Origin: Muscardinus avellanarius
Taxonomy: Eukaryota; Chordata; Mammalia; Rodentia; Gliridae
Direction of reading: 5' to 3'
DNA: 64,000 bases
Assembly: GCA_963383645.1 (NCBI GenBank)
Contig: OY726560.1
Coordinates: forward strand, 150,369,849 to 150,433,848
Positions within the stretch are counted from its first letter, which is position 1. Each line of letters opens with the position of its first letter. The notes under the pieces were generated by a model. That model did no database searches, was not told the DNA's origin, and saw only the letters and a program-made list of their open reading frames with translations. The position numbers and the translations under genes are program-made. Positions 1-10,903 of this stretch are shown piece after piece.

Positions 1-339
1 GGCTCTTTCCCAGTGTTACTAATGAGCAGCTAGAGTTGGGGCCAGTAGGTAGGTTCCTGTCTGCTCTAACACTGTGAATGTCCTATGTGGAAAGAAGAAA
101 TGTGTCTGGGCACCACTAAACCTGCGGCCCGCAGGACCTTCTGGGATCCTTCAGATGGGACTGGAGAGGAGCAGAAGGCTGCTTGTTTTGCACAACTACA
201 TTCCAAGGAGACGTAGCACAACCCCCAACGTGCACAACCATTAGCTGCCAGGAACAAGAGGTGCCTTGAAAGTCATCCTCAAAGACCTGGCTTGTGAAGA
301 CGACTTCTATAACCTAAAGGGACTTCCACCAAGAACATC
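1..339. other. unassigned unique sequence
   Basis: I see no recognisable repeat, exon or RNA gene here. Open frames are short and have no recognisable protein features. Confidence 0.4.
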
Positions 340-860
340 CAAAGAGCCTTAATGTTGGCGCACTGGGCATTTTTAGACATCTGATCCAGGGTCAGGTAAC
401 ATTTCCATTATTCACCTGAACTTCTGTTAATGAGACGGCTAACTATGTGGCTTCCACCGGGGACACGCGCATTTATCATCTGATTAGGAAAGCTTATCTA
501 TTTTTAGATAAAACATATATCCCCTAACAGGGGTAGACAGTTATAAATAACTTGGAAAACTCCAGCCGACGCCCAAAACATCATGATTTAGGTTGAAAGA
601 AAAAGCCTTCCTGATCACTGTCCTTTTGTTTCCCCAGGCACATTTTTCATGTTTACTTGCTGTCACCCCAGATAAGTGATCACCTGGGCTGTATCCCCTT
701 TTCTCACAACCCGAGGCAGAAGGCAGAGCCGCCACAATCTACAGGGCAAGGTCAAGGGCCAAAGGAGGAGAGGCAGGGATCTGGGGCCTCTGCCCTGCAA
801 TTAGTTCATTAGCCTGCCTCCAATTTATGTTTGGCTGCTGTTGAGGGAGCCATGGGAACA
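340..860. promoter_or_regulatory. candidate conserved non-coding element / enhancer
   Basis: Repeat-free, mixed-composition stretch. At 495-510 a perfect palindrome TATCTA-TTTT-TAGATA contains an exact MEF2-type core (CTATTTTTAG, 498-507) overlapped by GATA-type sites on both strands. A further AGATAA lies near 672, and a CAAGGTCA nuclear-receptor half site followed by a CAAAGG motif lies near 749-764. Site identities follow published consensus motifs. Enhancer function is inference from motif clustering and absence of repeats; no cross-species alignment was possible. Confidence 0.35.
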
Positions 861-907
861 ACTTCAAGTTAAGCCTCTACTCAAGAGGTCTGATGGAAGA
901 GAGACCC

Positions 908-1268
908 TGCTGTGGTTTGGGCTATGTTTACCAAAGGCCTAAGTATTAGAGGCTTGGTCCCCAGCCTAAGGCATTGTTGGAAAGTGCTGGAACCTCCGGG
1001 AGGTGGGCCAGTTGATCATTGGGGTCATGCCCTTGAAGGGGATCTCGGAACCCTAGACCCTTCCTTTGTCTCTTTTTGCCTCTCAGCTGCCATGAGGTGA
1101 ACAGGCTTCCTCCGCTTTGTGCTCTCACCATGATGTACTCCGTAAGCATAAAAGAAACACGGCCAAACAGCCAGGGACTAAAGCTTCTGAAACTAAGAGC
1201 CAGCATACACCTTACTCCTTCTCAATTGCTGGTCTCGGTATTGACCCTGATGAAAAGCTAACACAGAC
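908..1268 (+). repeat. old LTR-like interspersed repeat (MaLR-like relic)
   Basis: Recognisable blocks in order: tggtttgggctatg start, gaggcttggtccccag, gtgggccag...ggtcat, gctgccatgaggtgaacag, catgatgtactcc, and a terminal tgaaaagctaacacag. The same family recurs at about 9240 and 21945 on + and at 10628-11260 on -. The block order matches a common mammalian LTR-like repeat, but I cannot name the subfamily without a search. Confidence 0.5.
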
Positions 1269-1739
1269 TTGGAAGCCCAATGAAGGAAGCCTGGTCTTTA
1301 CTTCTGCATTAAAATAGAGATGTGGGCCTTCTGCAAGGTTCCTTCCTTCCAGTCACTGAAATGGCTCAGAGAGATTCGAATGCAAAAACTATAGGCATTT
1401 CCAATTATTACACCTGGAAAACGTTTAGCACAAAAGAAATACAGTGCCATTGGATTATAAGCCATGGCACAAAGATTCAAGAATCTAGGGAAGGTGAATT
1501 AAATTTACTTTTCCTTATTTCTTCTACTACATGCAACTAAAAATCTTAAATATTAAATGTGAAGTGCAGATAAGACTCTGGAAGATGGAGAGAAGGCAGC
1601 CCATGCTTAAAAAAAAAAAGCCAGGATCCAAGAAATGATGTAGTGGTGATCTCTCTAAATCTTTTTTCCTTCTACTTCCATACCTGAAGTAGAAAAAAAG
1701 CAACAATACAGAAGTGCCAACACACACATTAAAAAAAAT
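1269..1739. other. unassigned AT-rich sequence
   Basis: No gene seen. Contains a short A-run near 1610. Its right part may be the degraded 5' end of the L1M element that follows. Confidence 0.35.
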
Positions 1740-1847
1740 TGAAAATCCCCAACAAAAGCCTGTTCTCTCTAGCCCAAGAGTTACTACAGAACTGGCCTAG
1801 CAAGACAACTCTGTCTCCTCAACATCACAATCAAAACTGTCATCCAT

Positions 1848-2019
1848 GCCGGGCGTGGCGGCGCACGCTTGTAATCCCCGCACTTGGGAGGCGGAGACAG
1901 GAGGATCGCGCAGGTTCGAAGCCAGCCGCGCTGGCGTAAGAGACCCTGTTTCAAAAATATAAAATAGGTCTGGGAGTGTAGCCCGGATGTAGAAGGGCTT
2001 CCAGGAACCCCAGTACCAC

Positions 2020-2054
<35 letters not shown>
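1848..2054 (+). mobile_element. B1-dID SINE, short-linker subfamily
   Basis: B1 half starts with gccgggcgtggcgg, the dID half has ggtctgggagtgtagcc and ends in the diagnostic gaagggcttccaggaacccc, followed by a pure A tail of more than 30. A 15-bp TSD (aaaactgtcatccat) flanks it at 1833-1847 and 2055-2069, which shows a fairly recent insertion into the L1M leader. Confidence 0.92.
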
Positions 2055-2060
<6 letters not shown>

Positions 2061-2537
2061 GTCATCCATCCCTTCAATATCAGTAAGGGCAAAGAAGAGA
2101 TCTTCACTTTCATAAGACTGTAACAAGGTGTCCTGATACTCCTGCCCAGGGAGTGTCAGAGAAGACTAAGCAGGGATCCAGGAATTTCATTCTATCCCTG
2201 CCAGGTGACAATTGGCCCTAACCCCTACCCTGCAGTGTCAGTGAAGACTGATAGGAATTCAAATCTTCCACCCAGCAGTAACAGATTCCTCCACCTCACA
2301 TTTCCACAGAAGTGGAAAACCTGGACTTCCACCTTCACCTGGCAGTTACAGGCAGCTCTGCAACTTTCCCTGCTGAAGAGGTTCCAGAGAAACCCAGCTA
2401 CGCCAAAAAGTTTAAGTAAGATGCAGAGTCTCGTAACACTGCAAAAATGTCCAACTTTCCGTCAAAAGTCACTTATTGTGTCATGAAGAAGGAAGAGCTC
2501 AAATGAAGTGAAAAGGGACATTCAGAAATACTAACAG

Positions 2538-2752
2538 GCCGGGCGTGGTGGCGCACGCTTGTAATCCCCGCGCTTGAGAGGCTGAGACAGGAGGACCGCG
2601 CAGGTTCGAAGCCAGCCTCAGCTACTTAGTGAGGCTCTCAGCAACTTAGTGAGACCCTGTTTCCAAATAAAGTATAAAATAGGTCTGGGAGTATAGCCCG
2701 GAGGTAGAAAGCCCCTGGGTTCCATCCCCAGTACCTAAATAAATAAATAAAT
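2538..2752 (+). mobile_element. B1-dID SINE, long-linker subfamily
   Basis: Has the duplicated linker (cagctacttagtgaggctctcagcaa in two blocks), ccggaggtagaaagcccctggg in the dID part, and an (AAAT)n tail. The near-match aaatactaacag (left) and aaataccaacag (right) is the TSD with one later substitution. Confidence 0.9.
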
Positions 2753-2931
2753 AAATACCAACAGCAAGATAACAGAGATGGCAGGATATATGACAAAAGC
2801 AAAAAGGCAACCATGATAATAATGTTTATCAAGTAACTACAGATGTGCTCGAAGCAAATGAAAACTAGGAAGTCTCTGATTATGGTAATCATTTCACAAA
2901 GCACATTTATATGAAAATATCACATTGTACA

Positions 2932-2984
2932 CTATATTATATATATATTATAAATAAATATATATATATATAATTTGTTGATTA
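2932..2984. repeat. AT-rich simple repeat
   Basis: Imperfect (TA)n run interrupted by ataaataaa. Confidence 0.8.
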
Positions 2985-3247
2985 TACCTCAATAAATCTG
3001 GGGAAACGAGGGTATTTCACCAAACAAAAAACAGAACATACAAGGGGTCAAACAGAAACTTTGGAACTAAGAAGTATAATAACTGAAGTAAGAAGCTCAA
3101 TAGATAGTCTCCATAGGAAAATACAGCAGAGAAAAAACAAGTGAGCTGGGTGATAGAACAATAGAAACTACCCAGCCTGAAAAACATAAAGAAATTAGAA
3201 ATTTTAAACAAAAGGGATTTGTGATATCATGATAAAAGACCTGACCC

Positions 3248-3400
3248 TCAAGCGGGGCATGGCGACACACACACCTGTAATCCCAGTACTTGAAAGGCTG
3301 ACTCAAAGGATTACAGTTTGAGGCCAGTTCACCAAGGGCTGATGTAACTCAGAAGTAGAATGCCCCTGGGTTCAATCCCCAGTGGCCACCCCAACACACA
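3248..3400 (+). mobile_element. B1-dID SINE, internally shortened
   Basis: B1 box A/B region (cctgtaatcccagtacttg) passes directly into gggctgatgtaactcagaag, so most of the linker is absent. Short acctgac repeats flank it, near 3239 and 3406, within L1M ORF1-like sequence. Confidence 0.75.
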
Positions 3401-3813
3401 TTCAAACCTGACGTTTATATCATCGAACTCCCAAAGAAGAGGCAAGAGGATGGGGCCAAAAACATATCCAAAGAAATAATGGCTGAAAGCATTTCAAATT
3501 TAGCAAGAAGCATAAACTTACAGATTCAAAAATCTGAGTGAACCCCAAATAGGATGAGCCCAAGGAAATACACATGAATACATATCATAATTAAACTTCT
3601 AAGAATTACAAAGATAAAACCTTGAAAGTAGTCATAAAAATAATCACACCTTAACTTTAGGGGAAAAACAATTAGAATGACAGTGGATTTCTCATTAAAA
3701 ACTATAGAAACCAGAAGGAAGTTGCACTATGCTTTCCTGGTGGTGATTTAAAAAAAAAAAACTATTAACACAGAATTCTATACCTAGCAAAAATATTCTT
3801 TCAGAATAAAATT

Positions 3814-4684
3814 TTGTTCCCATTCTTCTGAGAATCCTCCATACTGTTTTCCAAAGTGGTCACACTAACTTGCAATCCCACTAACAATATAACAATGTAT
3901 TAGAGTTCCCACTTCTCCACATCCTGGCCAGCATTTGTTGTTGTTTGTGTTCTGAATGATTGCCACTCTAGTTGGAGTTGGGTGAAATCTCAGGGTAGTT
4001 TTGATTTGCATCTTTCTGATTATTGATCTTTCTGATTCTTGCATCTTTCTGATTATTAATGATGCTGAGCATTTTGTCACGCATTTATTGGCCATTTGAA
4101 TTTAAAATGGAAACCAAACTACCAAACGAATGCATGTGTATCTATGTTCATAGCTGCACAATTCACAATTGCCAAACTATGGAGCCAGCCAAGATGTCCA
4201 TCAACAGATGAATGGATTACAAAACTATGGGATATGTACACAATGGAATTTTTCTCAGCCATAAATAAAAACACAATTACGCCATTTACAGGGAAATAGA
4301 TGAAACTGCAGAACATTATGCTAAGTGAGATTAGTCAGCCACAAAAAATAAGAGATTGGATGCTCTTCCTAATATGCGGAAGCTATGGAGAAAATAGGTC
4401 ATAGGAGGAACTCTAGGCAAAGGAGACATTACAGATGAGCAAATAAGGTGAAATAACTGAGGGGAATGGGAGGGGTAGGAGGGAAATGCTCTAGTGGACA
4501 TGGTGTACATTAACAAAGATGTCAAAGTCAAGTCACTAAGCCAAACGTGAGAAGGAGGAAGGGAGGAGGAAATGGGGCAGGAATTGGGGAAGGGCTAATT
4601 GGGTGATGTGTGCATGTATGCCTCCACCATCTTTTACTCCATTAAGATGTATGACTACAATGAACCAAAAAAATTTTAAAAAAT
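3814..4684 (+). mobile_element. 5'-truncated, 5'-inverted (twin-primed) L1
   Basis: The right part, 4101-4684, is sense L1 3' sequence (catagctgcacaattcacaa ... tgcatgtatgcctccacc ... A-rich tail). The left part, 3814-4100, is L1 sequence in reverse orientation (ccatactgttttccaaagtg, gatttgcatctttctgatta). This is the structure left by twin priming. The element splits the older L1M ORF1 region, and aataaaa occurs at both ends as a likely short TSD. Confidence 0.8.
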
Positions 4685-5744
4685 AATAAAAGGAAAATCA
4701 AGACATTCTCAGGTGAAAGAAAAGAGAACTTGTCCCTAGCAGACCTACCCAAAATGAATGGCTAAAGGACATTCTCTAAAAATGAAGAAAACAAGAAACC
4801 TTGGGACAGAGGGAAGGATGGTGGAAAGAAAGGAAGAAAGGAAGAAAAAGAGGGGAAAAGGGAAAGGAGAGAGAAGTGAAGAAAGGCACGATGAGCAAAA
4901 ATATAGATTAATTCAATAGATTTTATTTCTCCTCTTGAGTTATCTAGGTTCCTTTTGAAGGTTGACACAAAGTTGCAACTCTCTCTGATGTGGTTCTAAG
5001 AATATTTTAAAGATATTTAATATAGTTATAAATGAAAAAGGGTAAAGTGTATAAAGGAAATTGAGGTTTCTATACCTCAAACTTGTAACATGAAAACATC
5101 AATAGACAGTGATCAGACCTGTACATATAAATATAATACTTACAGCAACAACTAAGAGAGCTAAACGAAGAGATTCATTCAACATATACATCCTACACTA
5201 GAGATAAATAAAAATGGAATTCTAAAGAATGTCTAAGTAACTGAAAAATAAAGCGGAAACAAAAATGGGAAAAGATAAACAGAAAAGTAACTAAAATAAA
5301 ATGTCAGATTTAGTGCCATCATATAAATAATTAAATGTAAATATACTAGCTAAAGACAGAGAGATTGGCAGAACAGGTTAAAAACATTATTGCCCAGCTA
5401 ACTACTGCCTACAGGAAACTCACTTCAAATATAACAACAAAGGGAGAAGAGAATGAAAGGTAAAAAAATATAATATGCAAATATTAATCAAAATAAAGTG
5501 AGAGTTGATATATTACCAAAAGAATCAGACCTCAGATCAAAGAAAATTACCAGAGACAAAAAGGAATATTATATAACTAATAAGAAACCATAGCAATCTT
5601 AAGCGGCATCAAACAATAGAACTACAAAATATATAAAACAAAAACTGATCAACTGAAAGGACAAATAGACAGTCGTAGTTATAAACTTTCAATACTCTTT
5701 CTTGGCAATTGATAGAATAACTAAGTAGTAAGTCAGCAAGGATC

Positions 5745-5905
5745 TCGAATCCCAGTACTAGGGAGGCTGAGACAAGAGGATCACAGTTTCAAAGCCAGCA
5801 TGTGGTAACCTAGCAAGATCTTGTTTCAGAATAAAAAGGGCTGGGTCTAGCTCAGTGAGAGAACATCCCTGGGTTCAATTCCTAGTAACACACACACACA
5901 CACAC
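5745..5905 (+). mobile_element. B1-dID SINE, old
   Basis: B1 head is missing; aatcccagtactagggaggc starts the recognisable part. A dID part (ggctgggtctagctcagtgag) and a (CA)n tail at 5888-5906 follow. It sits exactly at the point where the L1M element jumps from the start to the end of ORF2. Confidence 0.8.
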
Positions 5906-6935
5906 GCACTTGATAAATTGTAGTTAATCAAAATTAAAAACATCTGCTCTGCAAAAGACCCTGTTAAGAGGAAGAAAATATGAGCTACAGAAGCTACAGA
6001 GTGAGAGAAAATATTTGCAATCCACATGTCAGAAAAAGGCCTAGTATTTAGAATATGGGCGAAATACCAAGAAATATAGAATGGCAACCAAGCACAGGGA
6101 AGAAGGCTCATTATTAGTCATTAAGGTAATAAATGCAAATTTAAAACATAATGAGATATTACTCTGACCTTCTCAAACATTTACATTTTTCAAAAAGTAC
6201 TGACCCTCCAAATGCTTATAAGGGTGCAGAGATACTGGACCGTTCACACATTGCTGTTGTGAGTGTGACATAAATGGTAGTCACCCTGGAAAAGACTTTT
6301 GCAGTTTCTTATTAAAACTAAATGTGCAACTTCCATAAGACTCATAAATCACATTCCTGGCCATTTATCCTAGAGAAACAATGGCTTATGTCTATACTAT
6401 TGTATATAAAGGTTTATAGCAGCTTTAATCACGATAGCCCAGAGTTGGAAAGGACTCAGGTGTCCTTCAATGGGTGTATAACTAAACAAGCTGTGGTACC
6501 TATTATGGAATACTAATTAGTAATAAAAGGGAATCACTATTGATTTACATTACTACATGAATAAATCTTCAGGGAATTAGTCTAAGTGAAAAAAGCAAAT
6601 CCTAAAAAGTTGCATACTGTATAGTTCTATTTATATAATATTCATGAAATGACCATAAAAAGGTCTATGAATGGAGAGGAAATCTGGGGCTGCTCGGAAG
6701 GGATGGAGGCACAAGGGAGCAGGAGTGACGCTGAATGGCAAAGTGAAGGGTCCTCGCAGTGAAGGAAACATCTCGTATCTTGGCCGTATCAATGTTAATA
6801 GTCCAGTTGCTATAACATGCTATAGCTCTGCAAGATGTTACTATGGTGGGAAATGGCATGAAGAGTACATAAGGTCATACTGTATTAGTTCTTATATCTG
6901 CAAGCAGAACTATAATTATCTCAAATTTAAAAATT

Positions 6936-7424
6936 AATTGAAAAACCTAAAACCACAGAAAACGGAAACCTTCATTTAATGCTTCCCTTGTGCAAATGAC
7001 AAACATGGAAAGCAGGAATTGGCTTTACTAAGGGTTGTTGATACTTACATCTCGAAGAAAGGAAGTGTTGATGTCCCCCACAATATGCTTTGAAATATTG
7101 GAATGGCTTTTGGTGATTCTGGGCTGGAAGAGAACATTTGACAGAGGCATTGTTTTAGTTTTTAAGCTTTCTTCCAAGGGCACAAAGCAGCGTTACAATT
7201 TCCAGGGCATATTGCTTCGCCAAGGCTTTGTCTGCAAATGCAAGAAGCAATATTGCAGGATGGCTCAAAACAATACCCTGGTATTAGGGGAAACACAATT
7301 TTTATAAAGTTTCAACACTTTCCAATTGAACTCTTATTCCGCAAAAGAGGCAGGTCGTGTAGTTTCAGGACGTAAGAAACCACACTTCAGCTTTGTTGGC
7401 TCTGAGCTTCCTTAAGGAAGAATC
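6936..7424. other. unassigned sequence
   Basis: An open frame of 90 codons at 7035-7307 (+) has no recognisable domain, no convincing splice context and no homology I can name, so I do not call it a gene. Confidence 0.4.
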
Positions 7425-7426
7425 TT

Positions 7427-7641
7427 TTTGTGTGTGTGTGGGTCTGGGGATGGAACCCAGGGAGGGGCATTTGACCTCCAAGCTACATCCCCTGCCCTAT
7501 TTTTTTATTTTTTATTTTGAAATAGGGTCTCACTAAGTCACGGAGGACCTCACTAAGTAGCTGAGGCTGTCCCTGAACCGCCATCCTCAGGTCTCAGCCT
7601 CCCAAATACTGGGCTTACAAGCATGCGCCACCACGCTTGGC
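7427..7641 (-). mobile_element. B1-dID SINE
   Basis: Read on + it shows ctggggatggaacccaggga (dID complement), then ctcagcctcccaaatactgg and caccacgcttggc (B1 complement). A likely TSD aagaatc lies at both ends. Confidence 0.9.
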
Positions 7642-7835
7642 AAGAAGAATCCTGACACACAAGATGGCCTTTGAATTTTTGTGTAACGTTGTGTTCAGTG
7701 ATACAAGTCAAATACAAGAATAGATAAATGTTGTCACATGTTCTTTCTGTGATATTTTCCAGCCTAAATTTGGCATCAAGGAATAAGTAGACAAACGTTC
7801 ATAATCACAGTGACATGCTATATATATATATATAT

Positions 7836-8012
7836 TGGTACTGGGGTTCCTGGAAGCCCTTCTACCTCCAGGCTACACTCCCAGACCCATTTTTATATTT
7901 TTATTTGGAAACAGGGTCTCTTAAGCCAGCGCAGCTGGTTTCCAACTTGCGCAATCCTCCTGTCTCCAACTCCCAAGCGTGGCAATTACAAGCGTGCACC
8001 ACCACACCCTGC
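7836..8012 (-). mobile_element. B1-dID SINE, unit 1 of a tandem triplet
   Basis: Short-linker subfamily (ggggttcctggaagccc). Flanked by acatgctatat on the left and acatgcaatat on the right. The polyA complement has become (TA)n. Confidence 0.88.
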
Positions 8013-8030
8013 AACATGCAATATATATAT

Positions 8031-8218
8031 ATTTTTTTTGGTGGTACTGGGGTTCCTGGAAGCCCTTCTACCTCCAGGCTACACTCCCAGACCCATTTTT
8101 ATATTTTTATTTGGAAACAGGGTCTCTTAAGCCAGCGCAGCTGGTTTCCAACTTGCGCAATCCTCCTGTCTCCACCTCCCAAGCGTGGCAATTACAAGCG
8201 TGCACCACCACACCCTGC
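8031..8218 (-). mobile_element. B1-dID SINE, unit 2 of a tandem triplet
   Basis: Nearly identical to unit 1, including the private change aagcgtggcaattac. The acatgcaatat flank recurs at its right end (8220-8230). Confidence 0.88.
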
Positions 8219-8230
8219 AACATGCAATAT

Positions 8231-8430
8231 ATTTTTTTTTTTTGTGGTACTGGGGTTCCTGGAAGCCCTTCTACCTCCAGGCTACACTCCCAGACCTATT
8301 TTTACATTTTTTTTTATTTGTTAACAGGGTCTCCTAAGCCAGCGCGTGCAGCTGGCTTCGAACCTGCGCGATCCTCCTGTTTCTGCCTCCCAAGCGCGGG
8401 GATTACAAGCGTGCACCACCACGCCCGGCC
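8231..8430 (-). mobile_element. B1-dID SINE, unit 3 of a tandem triplet
   Basis: More consensus-like than units 1 and 2 (aagcgcggggattac, cgcccggcc). Followed by the third right-hand acatgcaatat at 8432-8442. Confidence 0.88.
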
Positions 8431-8494
8431 TACATGCAATATTTTAAATTCATATGAAATTCATATTTTGGAGTAACTGAAGTCAAAATATTAT

Positions 8495-8702
8495 AATGCT
8501 AACTGCATATCCATGTTCATAGCAGCACAATTTACAATAGCTAAATTTTGGAATCAACCTACATGTCCATCAACAGATGAATGGATTACAAAATGACGGG
8601 ATATATACACACAGTGGAATTCTACTCAGCAATAAAGAACAAAATTATGTCATTCGTAGAAATATGGAAAGACCTAGAAAACATTATATTATGTGAGATT
8701 AG
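8495..8702 (+). mobile_element. L1 3'-region fragment
   Basis: Sense L1 motifs: catgttcatagcagcacaat, tccatcaacagatgaatgg, tggaattctactcagc. Same region as the sense half of the element at 4101-4684. Confidence 0.85.
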
Positions 8703-8727
8703 CAAAAAAAAAAAAGGGGTTTTTTTC

Positions 8728-8910
8728 CAACTGAGAGTAGTGGTTTATGCCTATAATTCCAGCTCTTGAGAGGCTGAGACAGGAGGATCACAGGTTCAAG
8801 GCCAGTAACTTAGTAAGACCCTGTTTCAAAATAAAAATAGAATGGGGGTGTAGCTTAGAGGTACAGCCCTGGAGTTCAATCCCCAGTATCACACACACAC
8901 ACACACATAC
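8728..8910 (+). mobile_element. B1-dID SINE with (CA)n tail
   Basis: Degraded B1 start (actgagagtagtggtttatg), intact gaggctgagacaggaggat, then a dID part and (CA)n at 8892-8909. Inserted between two L1 fragments. Confidence 0.85.
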
Positions 8911-9075
8911 ACAAAATTAAGCATGAAGTTAAAATACTCAGAAATTCCACTCCTAGTTGTATATTCAAGAAAAATTAAAAATTCATATCCACATGAAATC
9001 TTATTTGTATATGATTATTCATAGCAGCATTATTTTCAATAGCCAAAAAGTGGCAACAATACGAATAAATTTCAT
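8911..9075 (+). mobile_element. old L1 3'-region fragment
   Basis: Sense L1 motif ttcatagcagcattattttc followed by aatagccaaaaagtggcaac. More diverged than the fragment at 8495, so probably a different insertion. Confidence 0.7.
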
Positions 9076-9234
9076 TCCTTTAGCACAAGCTGTACCTGTG
9101 TCATGGACATAAGAAGTGTGTAGAAAGAAGGGAGAAAGTAATTGGGCCGTGGAGAAGCCTGGTAAACACTACCTCACGCACATGATGCAGTCAGTATCAA
9201 CGTCATGTTGACAGCATGGATGCTGACGTCATGG

Positions 9235-9655
9235 TCAGGTCTGGAACATCACCCAAAGGCTCATGTGTTGAAGGCTTGGTCCCCAAATGGCGGCACTCTT
9301 AAGAGGTGGTAGGGACTTGAGGGGTAAGGCTTATTGAGACTATCAAGAAGGCAGGAATGTTATTAATGACAAGATCACATCAACTCAACACATGGGGCAC
9401 AGCTCGTTGGTAGAAGCCTCTCTGGGACACTGAATGGCTCAGGGGGAGGGGTGCCTGATCTGTGACCAAGCCACGTGACGTCAGCCACGTGATGGGACAG
9501 CAGCTAGCCAGGAGGCCCAGGGAGAATGTTCCTATAAGTTGCCGCATCACCACCTCTGGTGCCAAGGTGGAGGTGCGTGGGGTGTCCTTCCCATCTCTAC
9601 TTCTTCTCCATCCTGGAGAGAATGGGGTGAGTCCACAACCTGGCACCATTGTAGG
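9235..9655 (+). repeat. old LTR-like repeat, same family as 908-1268
   Basis: Starts with acccaaaggctcatgtgttg and gaaggcttggtccccaaatg. The middle is more diverged and the 3' limit is uncertain. Confidence 0.5.
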
Positions 9656-9787
9656 CCAAAAAGCTTAATATTTCTTCTACTCAAAACAGTCGTCTCACTT
9701 CTAGGAACCAAGCCTGAGGAAACAGTACAAACTAAGGTTGAAGCCTAGGAAACGTTCTTTATTGCTAATAATGAAAAATCGCTAGCA

Positions 9788-9850
9788 ATTTTTTTCAGTA
9801 CTGGAGATTGAACCCAGGGGTGCTTTACCACCTAGCAGCACCCCAACCAT
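9788..9850 (-). mobile_element. lone dID SINE fragment
   Basis: tactggagattgaacccagg on + is the complement of a dID end. The B1 part is absent. Confidence 0.7.
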
Positions 9851-9854
9851 GTGT

Positions 9855-10205
9855 GTGTGTTGTTGGGAATTGAACCCAGGGGCATTTTACCTCCAAGCTG
9901 CACTCCTACCCCCATTTTATTTTATTTTAATTTGAAAACAGGGTCCCACTCAATTACAGAGAGCGTAAGATTCTGAAGGTGCCTATGAACCTGCAATCCT
10001 CCCGTCTCACCCTCCCAAGTACTGGGATTACAGGTGTGCACCACATTACAGGTGTGTACAACCAAGGACTGGCTCACCCAATCCTTTTGAATTTTTTTTT
10101 CTGAGAAAGGATCTCACTAAATTTCCCAAGCTGTCCTTCCCAAACCCTTGATCCTCCTGTTTCAAAGTATTTGGGATTACAGGAATACACCACTGTGCCC
10201 AGCTA
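9855..10205 (-). mobile_element. B1-dID SINE with adjoining second B1 fragment
   Basis: 9865-10060 is a full minus SINE (gaattgaacccaggggcatt ... gggattacaggtgtgcacca). 10061-10205 is a second diverged B1 complement (ttgatcctcctgtttcaaag, aatacaccactgtgcccagc). The two may be a nested pair or one after another. Confidence 0.8.
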
Positions 10206-10314
10206 AAAACTTGCTAAGAATTTAAGTATAGTTTTAAAAATTGACTAAGTAAATTCTAGTATATATCACGTTAGCCATGTGACAGAATATGAGATCATCA
10301 CTAAAAACATCTGT

Positions 10315-10517
10315 GAAGAGCTGGGCGTCGTGGCCCACGCTTACAATTACAGTACGTGGGAGGCTGTGACAGGAGGGTCGCAGGTTCCCAGCCAGCCTCA
10401 GCTACTTAGTGAGGCCCCCCACAGCTTAGAGAGACCCTGTTTCAAAATAAAGAATAAAAAATAGGGCTGGGGGCATAGCTCAGAAGTAGAATGCCCTTGG
10501 GTACCAAAAAAAAATCT
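10315..10517 (+). mobile_element. B1-dID SINE
   Basis: gagctgggcgtcgtggccca start, linker with cagctacttagtgaggcccc, and dID ggctgggggcatagctcaga. The tail follows gggtacc directly, so the dID end (ccccag) is lost. Confidence 0.88.
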
Positions 10518-10627
10518 GTGAAAAATTTTCAATGACATGCAAAATATAGGGTGAAAAAGCAAGATAGAAAATCAAACTTAAGACATGAAGATTGAGAGAC
10601 AGAAATCATTTGCAGTTTGGAAACTGG

Positions 10628-10830
10628 ATGCTGTGTTAGTCAACTTTGTGTCACTCTGACCAAAATATCTAGTGAAAACAACTTGGAGGAAGAAAGGTTC
10701 ACTTGGGCTCACCGGCTCCGAGGTCTCCGGCATGGCCAGCTAACTCCATTGCCCTGGGCCTGGGGTGAGGAAGAGCATCACAGCAGAAGACTGTGGCAGA
10801 GGAGAGCGGCTTGGCTCATGGCAGCTGGGA

Positions 10831-10903
<73 letters not shown>

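Larger units (their letters stand above)
1740..6935 (+). mobile_element. old L1M/HAL1-type LINE-1, interrupted and internally deleted
   Basis: The segments follow the order of an old mammalian L1. 5' leader lies at about 1755-2520. The ORF1 coiled-coil region is at about 2765-3240. The ORF1 C-terminal part is at 3405-3812 and resumes at 4685-4760. Endonuclease-like ORF2 start is at about 5290-5735. After the SINE at 5745-5905 the sequence jumps to the ORF2 end and 3' region (5910-6660), then the 3'UTR up to about 6935. The reverse-transcriptase part of ORF2 is missing. All frames carry many stops, so nothing is coding. Three SINEs and a younger L1 interrupt it. Assignment rests on remembered L1M consensus features. 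Confidence 0.65.

Noticed and set aside
7035..7307. 90-codon open frame in unique sequence
   Set aside because: Considered as a small gene or exon, but it has no recognisable protein, no clear splice sites and no codon bias that I can show.
7810..8476. Open frames of 106-169 codons with repeated GSPSTS/WKPFYL blocks
   Set aside because: Translation of three tandem SINE units; the repeated peptide is the SINE, not a protein family.
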